NCBI GenBank assembly: GCA_020025455.1
Contig: JAHHSC010000005.1
Coordinates: forward strand, 1 to 29,656
Length of the DNA: 29,656 nucleotides
Source: Lawsonibacter sp.
GTDB lineage: Bacteria > Bacillota > Clostridia > Oscillospirales > Oscillospiraceae
Direction of reading: 5' to 3'
Below the pieces are notes generated by a model. The model was given only the letters and a program-made list of their open reading frames with translations, made no database searches and had not been told where the DNA came from. Below are positions 7,794 to 16,468 of the stretch, one piece after another. Each line of letters opens with the position of its first letter. Within the stretch, counting starts at the first letter, position 1. The translations under genes were made by a program, and so were the position numbers.

Positions 7794-9749
7794 GTGCCAG
7801 ACATCCATGTATTAGATAGCCATGTGGCCGACCTGATCGCCGCCGGTGAGGTGGTGGAGCGGCCCGCCAGCGTGGCCAAAGAGCTGACGGAGAACGCCAT
7901 TGACGCAGGCGCCACCTCCATCACCGTGGAGATCAGCCACGGCGGTATGACCTTCCTGCGTGTCACGGACAACGGCGGGGGCATCCCCGCCGACCAGCTC
8001 CAGACCGCCTTCCTGCGCCACGCCACCAGCAAGCTGCGCACCGAGTACGACCTGGAGGCCATCGGCACCCTGGGCTTCCGGGGCGAGGCTCTGGCCGCCA
8101 TCTCCGCTGTGTCCCGGGTGGAGGTCCTCTCCCGCACCCCCGACGCCCCGTTGGGCGCTTCCCTCTCTCTGGAGGGGGGCGTGCCCGGTCCCGTTGAGGA
8201 GGCGGGCTGTCCCCTGGGCACCACCATGGTGGTCCGGGACCTCTTCTTCAACACCCCTGCACGGTTAAAGTTCGTCAAGCGGGACGCCGCGGAGGGGGCC
8301 GCCGTGTTCAGCGTGGTCCAGCGCTTGGCTCTGAGCCACCCGGAGGTGTCCGTCAAGTTCATCCGGGACGGCAAGCAGGAGCTGCTCACCCCCGGCGACG
8401 GACAGCTGAAGTCGGCGGTCTATGCGGTGCTGGGCCGGGACCTGGCTCTGGGCTTCCGCCCCGTCCACAGCAGCGGGGAGGAGATGACCGTCACGGGCTT
8501 TGTCTCTATGCCCGCCTGCTGCCGGGCCAGCCGGAGCTGGCAGTACTTCTTTGTCAACGGCCGTCAGGTCAAATCCAAGCTGATGATGGCCGCCCTGGAG
8601 GAGGCCTATAAAAACCAGAAGATGGTGGGCAAATTCCCCGGGTGTGTCCTCCACCTGAATACAAAACTCAGCGCCGTGGACGTCAATGTCCACCCCGCCA
8701 AGACCGAAGTGAAGTTCGGAAGCGAGCGGCAGGTGTTTTCCGCCGTCTACCACGGGGTCCTGTCCGCTCTGGAGGCCGACCGGAGCCGCCCCGCCATGGA
8801 CCTGGGGGAGCAGACCCGGCTGACCCCGTCCCCAAGGGAGCAGCTGGCCGCAGCCCAGACCAGGCTGGACCTCTCCGCCCCGCTCCGTCCCGCGCCACGG
8901 GTGCAGTCTGTATCTCCCACTCCCGTGGCACATACCCCCTCGGTGCAGGTTCGGGACTCCGCCGCCCGGCCCGTGCAGCCGGTGTCGCCCCCAAAAGCGA
9001 ACTCCACAATTTCTTCTAAGTATGTGGAACCTCCTGTGCCGAACCCGACCGCTTCCGCTCCAAAGCCCGAAAAGCCCATCTGTTCCGCCCCTGTAGCACC
9101 CCCTCCTGTGGAAAAGCCCAGGCCCGCTTCCGTGCCTGCCGCCTCTACAGTGGAGGAGCCGGCCCCCCAGCCGATGGAGCAGGCCGCCCCCTGGCGGGTG
9201 GCCGGCGAGGTGCTGAACACCTACATCATTGTGGAGCAGGGGGACCGCGTCTTTTTCATTGACAAGCACGCCGCCCACGAGCGGATGAACTTCGACCGCA
9301 TGAAGGCGCAGGGCTACGACCCCATGGCCCAGACCCTGCTGACCCCGGTGGTATGCCGGTTCGGTCAGCAGGAGATGGAGGTGCTGCTGGACCACAAGGC
9401 GCTGCTGGGGGAGTTCGGCTTCGACCTGGACGAGCTGGGCGGTCAGATCGCCGTCCGGCAGGCCCCCTTTGACGTGGCCACGGGGGAGATCGAGGCAACT
9501 TTGACCGAGATCGCCCAGAAGCTGCTCACCACCGGCTCTGCCGACCCCGCCGCCGCCCGGGACGACCTGCTCCACACCATGGCCTGCAAGGCCGCCATCA
9601 AGGGCGGCTGGAAAACCAGCCCCCCGGAGCTGGAGCGCATCGCCCGTGCCGTCATGGAGGAGGGCGTGAAGTACTGCCCCCACGGCCGCCCCGTGGCCAT
9701 CGAGCTGACCCGGAACGAGCTGGAAAAGCAGTTTAAGCGGATCACCTGA
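7794..9749 (+). CDS. mutL: DNA mismatch repair endonuclease MutL
   Basis: MutL couples mismatch recognition by MutS to strand incision. The 651 residues start at a GTG preceded by AGGAGGT with 5-base spacing. The N-terminal GHKL ATPase shows E30/N34, DNGGGI and GFRGEAL; a proline/alanine-rich linker covers about 330-470; the C-terminal domain carries DKHAAHERMNFD (490-501), ACKAAIK, CPHGRP (628-633) and a terminal QFKR. These are the motifs of endonuclease-active MutL, as in MutH-less Firmicutes. Deviations are K for Q at the second position and D501 for the usual final Glu of DQHA-x2-E-x4-E. QTLLTP just before the second conserved strand aligns with the clamp-binding QEMIVP of B. subtilis MutL; this alignment is by eye. 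Confidence 0.96.
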   Translation: MPDIHVLDSHVADLIAAGEVVERPASVAKELTENAIDAGATSITVEISHGGMTFLRVTDNGGGIPADQLQTAFLRHATSKLRTEYDLEAIGTLGFRGEALAAISAVSRVEVLSRTPDAPLGASLSLEGGVPGPVEEAGCPLGTTMVVRDLFFNTPARLKFVKRDAAEGAAVFSVVQRLALSHPEVSVKFIRDGKQELLTPGDGQLKSAVYAVLGRDLALGFRPVHSSGEEMTVTGFVSMPACCRASRSWQYFFVNGRQVKSKLMMAALEEAYKNQKMVGKFPGCVLHLNTKLSAVDVNVHPAKTEVKFGSERQVFSAVYHGVLSALEADRSRPAMDLGEQTRLTPSPREQLAAAQTRLDLSAPLRPAPRVQSVSPTPVAHTPSVQVRDSAARPVQPVSPPKANSTISSKYVEPPVPNPTASAPKPEKPICSAPVAPPPVEKPRPASVPAASTVEEPAPQPMEQAAPWRVAGEVLNTYIIVEQGDRVFFIDKHAAHERMNFDRMKAQGYDPMAQTLLTPVVCRFGQQEMEVLLDHKALLGEFGFDLDELGGQIAVRQAPFDVATGEIEATLTEIAQKLLTTGSADPAAARDDLLHTMACKAAIKGGWKTSPPELERIARAVMEEGVKYCPHGRPVAIELTRNELEKQFKRIT

Positions 9750-9845
9750 TGTTCGCATTGAGCCGCTCGTCCCGACACCTTGCCCCGTGCGGCGCCAGCG
9801 GGCGCCCCTCTATCCACCACCATCCCACCAGTTAGGAGGACCCCT

Positions 9846-10787
9846 ATGCCCCCGAAGATTTTAGTCATCACCGGCCCCACCGCCTCAGGCAAGACCGCCC
9901 TTTCTGTGGAGCTGGCCCTGCGTCACAACGGCGAGGTGGTATCGGCCGACTCCATGCAGATCTACCGCCGCATGGACATCGGCACCGCCAAGCCCGACCT
10001 CTCCGAGCGGAAGGGGGTCCCCCACCACATGCTGGACGTGGCCGACCCCGAGGAGGACTTCTCCGTGGCCCGGTACGTGGACATGGCCGCCGCCTGCATC
10101 GACGACATCCTGTCCCGGGGCAAGCTCCCCATCCTGGCAGGGGGCACCGGACTTTATGTAGACTCCCTCCTGTCCGGCCGCACCTTCGCCGCCTTCTCGC
10201 CCACAAGCCCCCTGCGCAGCCAGCTGGAGGGCCGTCTGGACACCTTTGGCGGGGAGGCCATGCTGGAGGAGCTTCGGGAGATCGACCCCGAGGCCGCCCA
10301 GCGGCTCCACCCCAACGACCACAAGCGCATCATCCGGGCGCTGGAGGTGTGGTACTCCACCGGCAAGACCATCACCCAGCACAACCTGGAGACCCAGGCC
10401 CTGCCCCCCAGATACGACGCGCTCACCCTCACCCTGGCCTATGCAGACCGGCAGGATATGTGGGACCGCATCGACCGGCGGGTGGACGTGATGCTGGAAG
10501 CCGGGCTGGTGGACGAGGTGCGATCCCTGCTTTGCAGCGGTGTTTCCTCCCGCTGCACCGCCATGCAGGCCATCGGCTACAAGGAGATGGTGGACGCCCT
10601 GGAGGGGCACGGCAGCATCCACGATGCCGCAGAGGAGATCAAGCTCCGCTCCCGCCAGTACGCCAAGCGCCAGCTCACCTGGTTTAAGCGAAATACCGCC
10701 GCAAAACGCCTTGTTTGGGGCCATACTCCCGACTTTGAGGGAGTGGTACAGGCTTCGACAGAATATATGGTAGAATTTGGTATATGA
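9846..10787 (+). CDS. miaA: tRNA dimethylallyltransferase
   Basis: MiaA transfers the dimethylallyl group from DMAPP to N6 of A37 in tRNA, giving the i6A substrate of MiaB. The 313-residue protein has the P-loop GPTASGKT (10-17), the DSMQIYR motif, GTAKP, the PHHMLD block, GGTGLY and the C-terminal tRNA-binding region; length is typical. The ATG at 9846 follows an AGGAGG site by 6 bases; a longer in-frame start at 9780 adds 22 low-complexity residues and is rejected. The gene sits 96 bases after mutL and 81 bases before hfq; the miaA-hfq order is widely conserved in bacteria. Confidence 0.96.
   Translation: MPPKILVITGPTASGKTALSVELALRHNGEVVSADSMQIYRRMDIGTAKPDLSERKGVPHHMLDVADPEEDFSVARYVDMAAACIDDILSRGKLPILAGGTGLYVDSLLSGRTFAAFSPTSPLRSQLEGRLDTFGGEAMLEELREIDPEAAQRLHPNDHKRIIRALEVWYSTGKTITQHNLETQALPPRYDALTLTLAYADRQDMWDRIDRRVDVMLEAGLVDEVRSLLCSGVSSRCTAMQAIGYKEMVDALEGHGSIHDAAEEIKLRSRQYAKRQLTWFKRNTAAKRLVWGHTPDFEGVVQASTEYMVEFGI
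10747..10776 (+). promoter_or_regulatory. Possible promoter for hfq inside the end of miaA
   Basis: TAGAAT (10771-10776) preceded by TGG forms an extended -10, with a poor -35 (TACAGG, 10747-10752) 18 bp upstream. The end of miaA is locally AT-rich. It would give hfq expression independent of the long operon. Confidence 0.35.
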
Positions 10788-10868
10788 TGACCGTACTCAG
10801 GGTCGCCCAAACGCTCCACAGACGGAGCGGAAGGGCCGTTCCCGAAATAAAGAAGGAGTGCGTACATC

Positions 10869-11108
10869 ATGTCTACCCAGAAAAATAACTTGCAGGAGAT
10901 TTTTTTGACTCAGGTTCGCCGGGATCGGCGGCCGGTCACCGTTTTCTTGATGAATGGCTTTCAGATGCGGGGCTATGTCACCGGGTTTGACGCCTTCACC
11001 GTAGTGCTGACCAGCGACGGAAAACAGCAGGTCGTCTACAAACACGCCATCTCCACCATTGTACCGGAGCGGCCCGTACCGCTGTGTCCACAGGAGGAGG
11101 GCGTATAG
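10869..11108 (+). CDS. hfq: RNA chaperone Hfq
   Basis: Hfq forms a hexameric Sm-like ring that binds A- and U-rich RNA and can pair small RNAs with messages. The 79 residues contain Sm1 (FLMNGFQMRGYVTGFD) and the Sm2 signature YKHAIST with the K-H pair of the U-binding pore, and a short acidic tail, as is usual in Firmicutes. GAAGGAG lies just upstream of the ATG. It directly follows miaA, the classic neighbour. The role of Hfq in Clostridia is only partly known, so a global sRNA role is an inference. Confidence 0.97.
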   Translation: MSTQKNNLQEIFLTQVRRDRRPVTVFLMNGFQMRGYVTGFDAFTVVLTSDGKQQVVYKHAISTIVPERPVPLCPQEEGV

Positions 11109-11143
11109 GAAACGCTTCCTCCCGCTAGAAAGAGAGAACCCGT

Positions 11144-12412
11144 ATGAAGCAAGGAAAACCTGTCATCAACTCCGTGATGATCGTTCTGGCCGCCGCCCTG
11201 GCCATCTACTTTGGTGTCTACATCTTCAAAAGCTTTGACACCCCATATACCTCCACCCTGGCCTACCGCTATACCATGCTGGACAGCACCCCGGTGGACG
11301 GCATAATCGCACGGGAGGAGACGGTCATCCCCGGCCAGAACGGCATCCTTGATGTGACCCGGTCGGAGGGCGAGCGGGTGGGTGCGGGGCAGACGGTGGC
11401 CATGATCTACCGGGACAGCCAGGCCCAGGAGAGCCACGCTGAACTGGAGGCTCTGGCCACCGAGGCCGCCCTGCTCAACTTCGCCATGAACCAGGGGGAG
11501 GATGTGGAGTCCTCCGCCAAGCTGGACGAGACCATCCTCCAGTCCATTGTGGATCTGCGCAGCGCCACCGCCAGCAACCGTTTTTCCGAGCTGCAAGACA
11601 TGGCGGTCCAGGTAAAAAGCAGCATTTTGAAGCGGAGCTACACCTACGGCGAGGGGCTCACCACCGACGATCTAAACGCCCGGCTGGCCGAGCTGAAAAA
11701 GCAGATCTCCACCCTTCGCAGCCAGTCCGCCAGCGAGGTGTCCCGTATCCGGGCCCAGCACTCCGGCACCTTCTCCAGCCGGGTGGACGGCTTTGAATCG
11801 GTCGTGACCCCTGCCAGCGTCCGCTCCCTCACCCCGGCGCAGCTCCGGGAGCGCATGGACCAAGGTAGACAGACCGACAGCAGCGCGGTGGGCAAGCTCA
11901 TCACCAACGAGCGCTGGTCCTATGCCGCCCTGGTTGACGCGGATGCGGTGCAGCGTCTGCGCGTGGGCGAGACGGTGACCATGCGTTTCACTGGGGACTT
12001 TGCCCAGGACGTGGAGATGCAGGTGGACTGCATCGGCCAGGTGGTGGACGGACAGGCCGTGGTGGTCTTTTCCTCCACCCGGTATCTGGCCGAGACCACC
12101 CTGCTGCGCCAGCAGTCCGCCGAGATCATCTTTGCCCACTACACCGGCATCCGGGTGCCCAAGTCCGCCCTGCGTATGCTGAAGGACACCTACAAGGACG
12201 AGGAGACCGGACAGGAGACGCCGTACCGCCAGCTGGGGGTCTATGTGCTGGTGGCGGGCCGCACCGAGTTTAAGCCCGTAGAGGTTCTGTCCGAGGGGGA
12301 CGGCTACTATGTGCTCAAGCCCGCCGCGTCTGACCGCAAGGCCCTGCGCGAGGGGGATGAGGTCATCACCAAGGCCACCGGCATCTACATCGGTCAGATG
12401 TTCAATCCGTAA
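11144..12412 (+). CDS. HlyD-like membrane-anchored envelope protein
   Basis: This 422-residue protein has one N-terminal membrane span (about 8-28), then a half-motif of the biotinyl/lipoyl type (about 55-90, with PGQNGILD and GERVGAGQTVA), a long helical stretch likely to form a coiled coil (about 95-205), and a C-terminal beta-rich part with a DADAVQRLRVGETVTMRF barrel-like segment. This is the architecture of HlyD/periplasmic-adaptor proteins, but no transporter partner is encoded nearby. It is 35 bases after hfq and 38 before ylmE, in the division gene run, which suggests an envelope or division-linked role. The ribosome site is only a weak GAGAG. The exact function is unknown. Confidence 0.75.
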   Translation: MKQGKPVINSVMIVLAAALAIYFGVYIFKSFDTPYTSTLAYRYTMLDSTPVDGIIAREETVIPGQNGILDVTRSEGERVGAGQTVAMIYRDSQAQESHAELEALATEAALLNFAMNQGEDVESSAKLDETILQSIVDLRSATASNRFSELQDMAVQVKSSILKRSYTYGEGLTTDDLNARLAELKKQISTLRSQSASEVSRIRAQHSGTFSSRVDGFESVVTPASVRSLTPAQLRERMDQGRQTDSSAVGKLITNERWSYAALVDADAVQRLRVGETVTMRFTGDFAQDVEMQVDCIGQVVDGQAVVVFSSTRYLAETTLLRQQSAEIIFAHYTGIRVPKSALRMLKDTYKDEETGQETPYRQLGVYVLVAGRTEFKPVEVLSEGDGYYVLKPAASDRKALREGDEVITKATGIYIGQMFNP

Positions 12413-12450
12413 GGGACAAGCTCCCGCAGAGACTAGAAAGGGGTCCCACC

Positions 12451-13161
12451 ATGACATTGACAAATCGAATTCAGGCTGTACAGGAACAGGTCCGGCAGGC
12501 CGCCCTTCAGGCCGGCCGGGACCCCGGTGAGATCACCCTGTGCGCCGCCACCAAGGTCCAGACCGACGACACCATCCGGCAGGCCATTGCCGCGGGCATC
12601 CGGGTCTGCGGCGAGAATCGGGTCCAGGAGCTGACCGCCCACCTGGAGCAGATGGCCTACGCGGGGGCGCAGGAGGTCCACTTCATCGGCCACCTCCAGA
12701 CCAACAAGGTGAAGTTTGTGGTGGGCAAGGTGGACCTCATCCAGTCGGTGGACTCCCAGCGGCTGCTGCTGGCCATTGACCAGCAGGCCGAAAAGCTGGG
12801 ACTCCGGCAGGACATCCTGCTGGAGGTGAACATCGGCCGGGAGGAGAGCAAGGGGGGCTGCCTGCCCGACGAGCTGCCCGCCCTGGCGGAGCTGGCCGCC
12901 TCCCTCGATCACGTCCGGCTCCGGGGTCTTATGGCGATCCCGCCGGTCTCCACCGGCTGCGGGGCAAATCGGCCCTATTTTTCCGCAATGCGTCAGCTTT
13001 ATGTTGACATACAAACCAAAATGTCGGATAATCAAGGTAGTATCGATCATTTATCCATGGGTATGAGCGCCGATTTTGCCGATGCCATTGCAGAGGGCGC
13101 CACCCTGATTCGAGTGGGAACCGCACTTTTTGGTCCCCGCCCCCCTATGAAGCGGCCCTGA
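12451..13161 (+). CDS. ylmE: YggS/YlmE-family PLP homeostasis protein
   Basis: This family binds pyridoxal phosphate in a single-domain alanine-racemase barrel and helps balance PLP and amino-acid pools; no racemase activity is known. The 236 residues show the PLP-lysine region CAATKVQ with K35, GENRVQEL, HFIGHLQTNK, and the SMGMSxDF block with the phosphate-binding RVGTALFG end. In Firmicutes the gene lies in the ylm cluster before sepF, as here. An AAGGGG site precedes the ATG. The stretch at 12990-13060 is markedly AT-richer than the rest of the gene and contains a near-consensus promoter. Confidence 0.94.
   Translation: MTLTNRIQAVQEQVRQAALQAGRDPGEITLCAATKVQTDDTIRQAIAAGIRVCGENRVQELTAHLEQMAYAGAQEVHFIGHLQTNKVKFVVGKVDLIQSVDSQRLLLAIDQQAEKLGLRQDILLEVNIGREESKGGCLPDELPALAELAASLDHVRLRGLMAIPPVSTGCGANRPYFSAMRQLYVDIQTKMSDNQGSIDHLSMGMSADFADAIAEGATLIRVGTALFGPRPPMKRP
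13004..13032 (+). promoter_or_regulatory. Near-consensus promoter inside ylmE, likely for sepF-divIVA
   Basis: TTGACA (13004-13009) and GATAAT (13027-13032) are exactly 17 bp apart, in a locally AT-rich patch within ylmE, about 170 bases upstream of sepF. No other promoter is seen between ylmE and divIVA. Confidence 0.6.
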
Positions 13162-13203
13162 TCACCGCTCCCACGAGTGTTGACGACAGAAAAGAGGATT
13201 TCT

Positions 13204-13683
13204 ATGGGTTTTTTAGATGAATTTAAGCGCCTGGCCCGTGCCAACGAGGACGAAGATGAGGAGTTCGATGATTACGAGGCTCCCGCCCGCTACGATCCCC
13301 CCGCACGCCGTGACCGCCACGAACGCAGCCGCGACCGGGACTATGACGACCAGTCCTTCCCCGATGACGACCGCCGCAGCAACAAGGTGGTGAACATCCG
13401 GGCCGCTACCCAGCTCCAGGTGGTGCTGGTGAAGCCCGACAAGTTCGAGGATGCCGCCGCCATCGCCGACCACCTGCGTGATAAGCGCACCGTGGTGCTC
13501 AATCTGGAGGGGACCAACCCCGAGATTCACCGCCGTCTGCTGGACTTCCTGTCCGGCGTGGCCTACGCCCAGGAGGGCAAGATCAAGAAGGTCGCCGTGG
13601 CCACCTATATCATTACCCCCTATAACGTGGACATTCTAGGAGATCTGATCGACGAATTAGAAAATAACGGGATGTACTTTTAA
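13204..13683 (+). CDS. sepF: Cell division protein SepF
   Basis: SepF binds FtsZ polymers and anchors the Z-ring to the membrane in bacteria that use it beside or in place of FtsA. The 159 residues begin with the membrane-binding amphipathic helix (MGFLDEFKRLA), continue with an acidic, arginine-rich, low-complexity linker (about 15-60), and end with the compact SepF core (about 65-159), ending ELENNGMYF. The ATG at 13204 has an AAGAGG site; an in-frame GTG at 13177 would add 9 residues and displace the helix. It lies between ylmE and divIVA, 16 bases before the latter. Confidence 0.96.
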   Translation: MGFLDEFKRLARANEDEDEEFDDYEAPARYDPPARRDRHERSRDRDYDDQSFPDDDRRSNKVVNIRAATQLQVVLVKPDKFEDAAAIADHLRDKRTVVLNLEGTNPEIHRRLLDFLSGVAYAQEGKIKKVAVATYIITPYNVDILGDLIDELENNGMYF

Positions 13684-13699
13684 GGGGAGGTAATCACTT

Positions 13700-14482
13700 A
13701 TGCTGACTCCGCAGGAGGTTTCCGAGCGTTCCTTTACAAAGGCCACGTTCGGCGGATATAATATGGCCCAGGTGGACGAGTTTCTGGACATCCTCACCGG
13801 CGACTACTCCGCTCTGTACAGCGAGAACGCCGTGCTCAAGAGCAAAATGAAGGTGCTGGTGGACAAGGTGGACGAGTACCGCGCAACGGAGGACGGTATG
13901 CGCAAGGCTCTGGTCACGGCCCAGCGGATCGCCGACAACATGGTGTCCGAGGCGGAGCAGAAAAAGGCCGATGTGCTCCGTGATGCCCAGTCCGAGGCCC
14001 TCCGCAAGATGGACGAGCTGAAAAAGGCCGTGGAGAACGAGGAGCTCCGGCTGCGCAAGGCCCAGGAGGCCACCGCCGCTTTTGTGGCGCAGGTCCGTGC
14101 GCTCCAGCAGAGCCAGGCCGACGTTCTGGACCATCTGGAGGATCTGTGCCCGGAGGCCGCCCCCGCTCCGGAGGCCGACCCCGTCACCGAAACCGCCAAC
14201 GAGATCGACGACAGCGTCCAGCGCCTGCTGGCGCAGGCCATCTCCGATGTGGCCGCCAACAACCAGAAAAACGCCGCCAAGGCAGATCCGGACGACACCC
14301 GTGATCTAAGCGACACCGCCGAGTTCACCCCCTGCCGGGAGGACTCCGTCCGGACGTCTGAGGACGAGGACGACTTCGACGAGGAGGACGACGACGACCA
14401 GGACGAGACGCCCCAAAAGCGTGCGGATGACCGCATCGACTTCGGGGATCTTCAGTTCGGCCGGGACTACGAAATCAAGTAA
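13700..14482 (+). CDS. divIVA: Cell-pole/septum protein DivIVA
   Basis: DivIVA is a coiled-coil scaffold that binds curved membrane at poles and septa and recruits division or growth proteins. The 260 residues start with the conserved lipid-binding domain (TPQEVSERSF ... GGYNMAQVDEFLD, 1-32), followed by a long coiled coil (about 35-150), a proline/alanine hinge and a very acidic tail (about 205-245, rich in D and E), ending in a short RIDFGDLQFG peptide. GGGGAGG precedes the ATG. The ylmG and ylmH genes usually found between sepF and divIVA are absent. The acidic tail may be a partner-binding segment (inference). Confidence 0.93.
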   Translation: MLTPQEVSERSFTKATFGGYNMAQVDEFLDILTGDYSALYSENAVLKSKMKVLVDKVDEYRATEDGMRKALVTAQRIADNMVSEAEQKKADVLRDAQSEALRKMDELKKAVENEELRLRKAQEATAAFVAQVRALQQSQADVLDHLEDLCPEAAPAPEADPVTETANEIDDSVQRLLAQAISDVAANNQKNAAKADPDDTRDLSDTAEFTPCREDSVRTSEDEDDFDEEDDDDQDETPQKRADDRIDFGDLQFGRDYEIK

Positions 14483-14492
14483 TATTTATAGC

Positions 14493-14528
14493 AAAACGAC
14501 CCGAAGCACAGCCTTCGGGTCGTTTTTT
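14493..14528 (+). terminator. Terminator of the miaB...divIVA operon
   Basis: A perfect 12-bp stem (14495-14506 with 14513-14524), a 6-base loop and a run of six T, starting 10 bases past the divIVA stop. Confidence 0.93.
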
Positions 14529-14565
14529 GTCATTCGCACGGGACGATGGGGGACCGCAAAGACGC

Positions 14566-14603
14566 AAAAACGCGCCCTGAACCAAACGGTTCAGGGCGCG
14601 TTT
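14566..14603 (-). terminator. Terminator of typA
   Basis: A perfect 13-bp GC-rich stem (14571-14583 with 14588-14600) with a 4-base loop and, on the minus strand, a run of five T. It lies 17 bases past the typA stop and faces the divIVA terminator. Confidence 0.92.
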
Positions 14604-14619
14604 AACCCAATTGGGATGC

Positions 14620-16446
14620 TTACTTCTTCTTGGAGGCCTCACGCATACGGTCAGCGTGGGACAGCAGGCGCTTGCGGAGGCGCAGGTTCTCGGGGGTGAC
14701 CTCCAGCACCTCGTCGTCAGCCAGGAACTCCAGGCACTGCTCCAGGCTCAGGTTGCGGGGAGAGACCAGGCGCAGGGAGTCATCGGAGCCGGAAGCACGC
14801 ATATTGGTCAGCTGCTTCTTCTTGCAGACGTTGACGGAGATGTCCTCGGCCTTGGGGCACTCGCCGACGATCATGCCGGCGTAGACCGGGGTGCCGGCAC
14901 CGATAAACAGCTGGCCGCGCTCCTGGGCGTTGTACAGGCCGTAGGTGACAGCCTCGCCGGTCTCAAAGGCCACCAGAGAGCCGGTGGCACGGCGGGCGAT
15001 CTCGCCCTTCACGGGGGCGTACTTCTCAAAGACGGAGGCCATGATGCCCTCGCCCTTGGTGTCGGTCAAAAACTCGTTGCGGTAGCCGAACAGGCCACGG
15101 GCGGGGACCAGGAATTCCACCTTCATACGGTCACCCACGGGGGTCATCTGGAGCAGGTCGCCCTTGCGGGAGCCGATCTTCTCCATGACCGCACCCACGC
15201 AGTCGGCGGGCACGTCCACCACCAGGCGCTCAATGGGCTCGCACTTGACGCCGTCGATCTCCTGGTACAGCACACGGGGGGGAGAGACCTGGAGCTCATA
15301 GCCCTCACGGCGCATGGTCTCGATCAGGATGGACAGGGACATCTCGCCGCGGCCGGCCACGTTGAAGGAGTCGGTGGAGTTCTCCACCTCGGTGACCTTC
15401 AGGGACACGTCCTTCAGCATCTCCTTGAACAGACGCTCACGCAGCTGGCGGGAGGTGACGTACTTGCCCTCGCGGCCGGCGAAGGGGGAGTCGTTGACGG
15501 AGAAGGTCATCTCGATGGTGGGCTTGGAGATCTCGACGAACTCGATGGGCTCCACACAGTCGGGGGCGCAGATGGTATCGCCGATGGTGATCTCGCCGAT
15601 GCCGCTCATGGCGATGATGGAGCCGGCCTTGGCCTCGGTGACGGGGACCTTGTTCAGGCCGTCGTACTCATAGAGGTTGGTGGCCTTGGCCTTCTTGCTC
15701 TTGGCATCGGGGTCGTGGTAGTTGCACACGGCGATCTCCTGGTTCTGCTTCACCACGCCGCGCTCGATGCGGCCCACGGCGATGCGGCCCACGAACTCGT
15801 TGTAGTCGATGGAGGAGACCAGCATCTGGAAGGGGGCATCCACGTCGCACTCGGGGGCGGGGATGTACTCCAGAATGGTCTCGAACAGGGGGGTCAGGTC
15901 GCTGCCGGCCACATCGGGCTGGACAGAGGCGGTACCCTGACGGCCGGAGCAGAACAGCATGGGGGAGTCCAGCTGCTCGTCGGTGGCGTTCAGATCCATC
16001 AGCAGCTCCAGCACCTCGTCGATGACCTCGTACACACGCTGGTCGGGGCGGTCGATCTTGTTGACGACCACGATGACGCGGTGGCCCAGCTCCAGGGCCT
16101 TGCTCAGAACGAAACGGGTCTGGGGCATGGGGCCCTCAGCGGCGTCCACCAGCAGGATAACGCCGTTGACCATCTTCAGCACGCGCTCCACCTCGCCGCC
16201 GAAGTCGGCGTGGCCCGGGGTGTCCACAATGTTGATCTTGGTGTCCTTATACTGGATGGCGGTGTTCTTGGCGGTGATGGTGATGCCGCGCTCACGCTCC
16301 AGATCGTTGGAGTCCATCACGCGATCTTCCACCGTCTGGTTCTCGCGGTAGACACCGGACTGCTTGAGCAGGCCGTCCACCAGCGTGGTCTTACCGTGGT
16401 CAACGTGGGCGATGATGGCTACGTTTCTTAGCTTCTCATTACGCAT
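14620..16446 (-). CDS. typA: Ribosome-associated translational GTPase TypA/BipA
   Basis: TypA binds the 70S ribosome and helps large-subunit assembly and growth under stress such as cold. The 608 residues show the translational GTPase motifs AHVDHGKTT (13-21), RGITI, DTPGHADF and NKID, then EF-Tu-like domain II, an EF-G-like domain, and the TypA-specific C-terminal domain with NVCKKKQLTNMRASGSD. The ATG at 16446 follows AAGGAG by 8 bases; an in-frame ATG at 16608 would add 54 residues translated from the promoter and leader and is rejected. It is a single-gene unit with its own promoter, structured leader and terminator. Confidence 0.96.
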   Translation of the reverse strand: MRNEKLRNVAIIAHVDHGKTTLVDGLLKQSGVYRENQTVEDRVMDSNDLERERGITITAKNTAIQYKDTKINIVDTPGHADFGGEVERVLKMVNGVILLVDAAEGPMPQTRFVLSKALELGHRVIVVVNKIDRPDQRVYEVIDEVLELLMDLNATDEQLDSPMLFCSGRQGTASVQPDVAGSDLTPLFETILEYIPAPECDVDAPFQMLVSSIDYNEFVGRIAVGRIERGVVKQNQEIAVCNYHDPDAKSKKAKATNLYEYDGLNKVPVTEAKAGSIIAMSGIGEITIGDTICAPDCVEPIEFVEISKPTIEMTFSVNDSPFAGREGKYVTSRQLRERLFKEMLKDVSLKVTEVENSTDSFNVAGRGEMSLSILIETMRREGYELQVSPPRVLYQEIDGVKCEPIERLVVDVPADCVGAVMEKIGSRKGDLLQMTPVGDRMKVEFLVPARGLFGYRNEFLTDTKGEGIMASVFEKYAPVKGEIARRATGSLVAFETGEAVTYGLYNAQERGQLFIGAGTPVYAGMIVGECPKAEDISVNVCKKKQLTNMRASGSDDSLRLVSPRNLSLEQCLEFLADDEVLEVTPENLRLRKRLLSHADRMREASKKK

Positions 16447-16468
16447 CTTTCTTCTCCTTATCCATTCG

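Noticed and set aside
10788..10868. Possible extra small gene between miaA and hfq
   Set aside because: Only 81 bases, with no ribosome site other than that of hfq.
14611..16431. A 606-codon open frame opposite typA
   Set aside because: Shadow of a clear typA gene; repetitive G/H/V/D composition and no domain.
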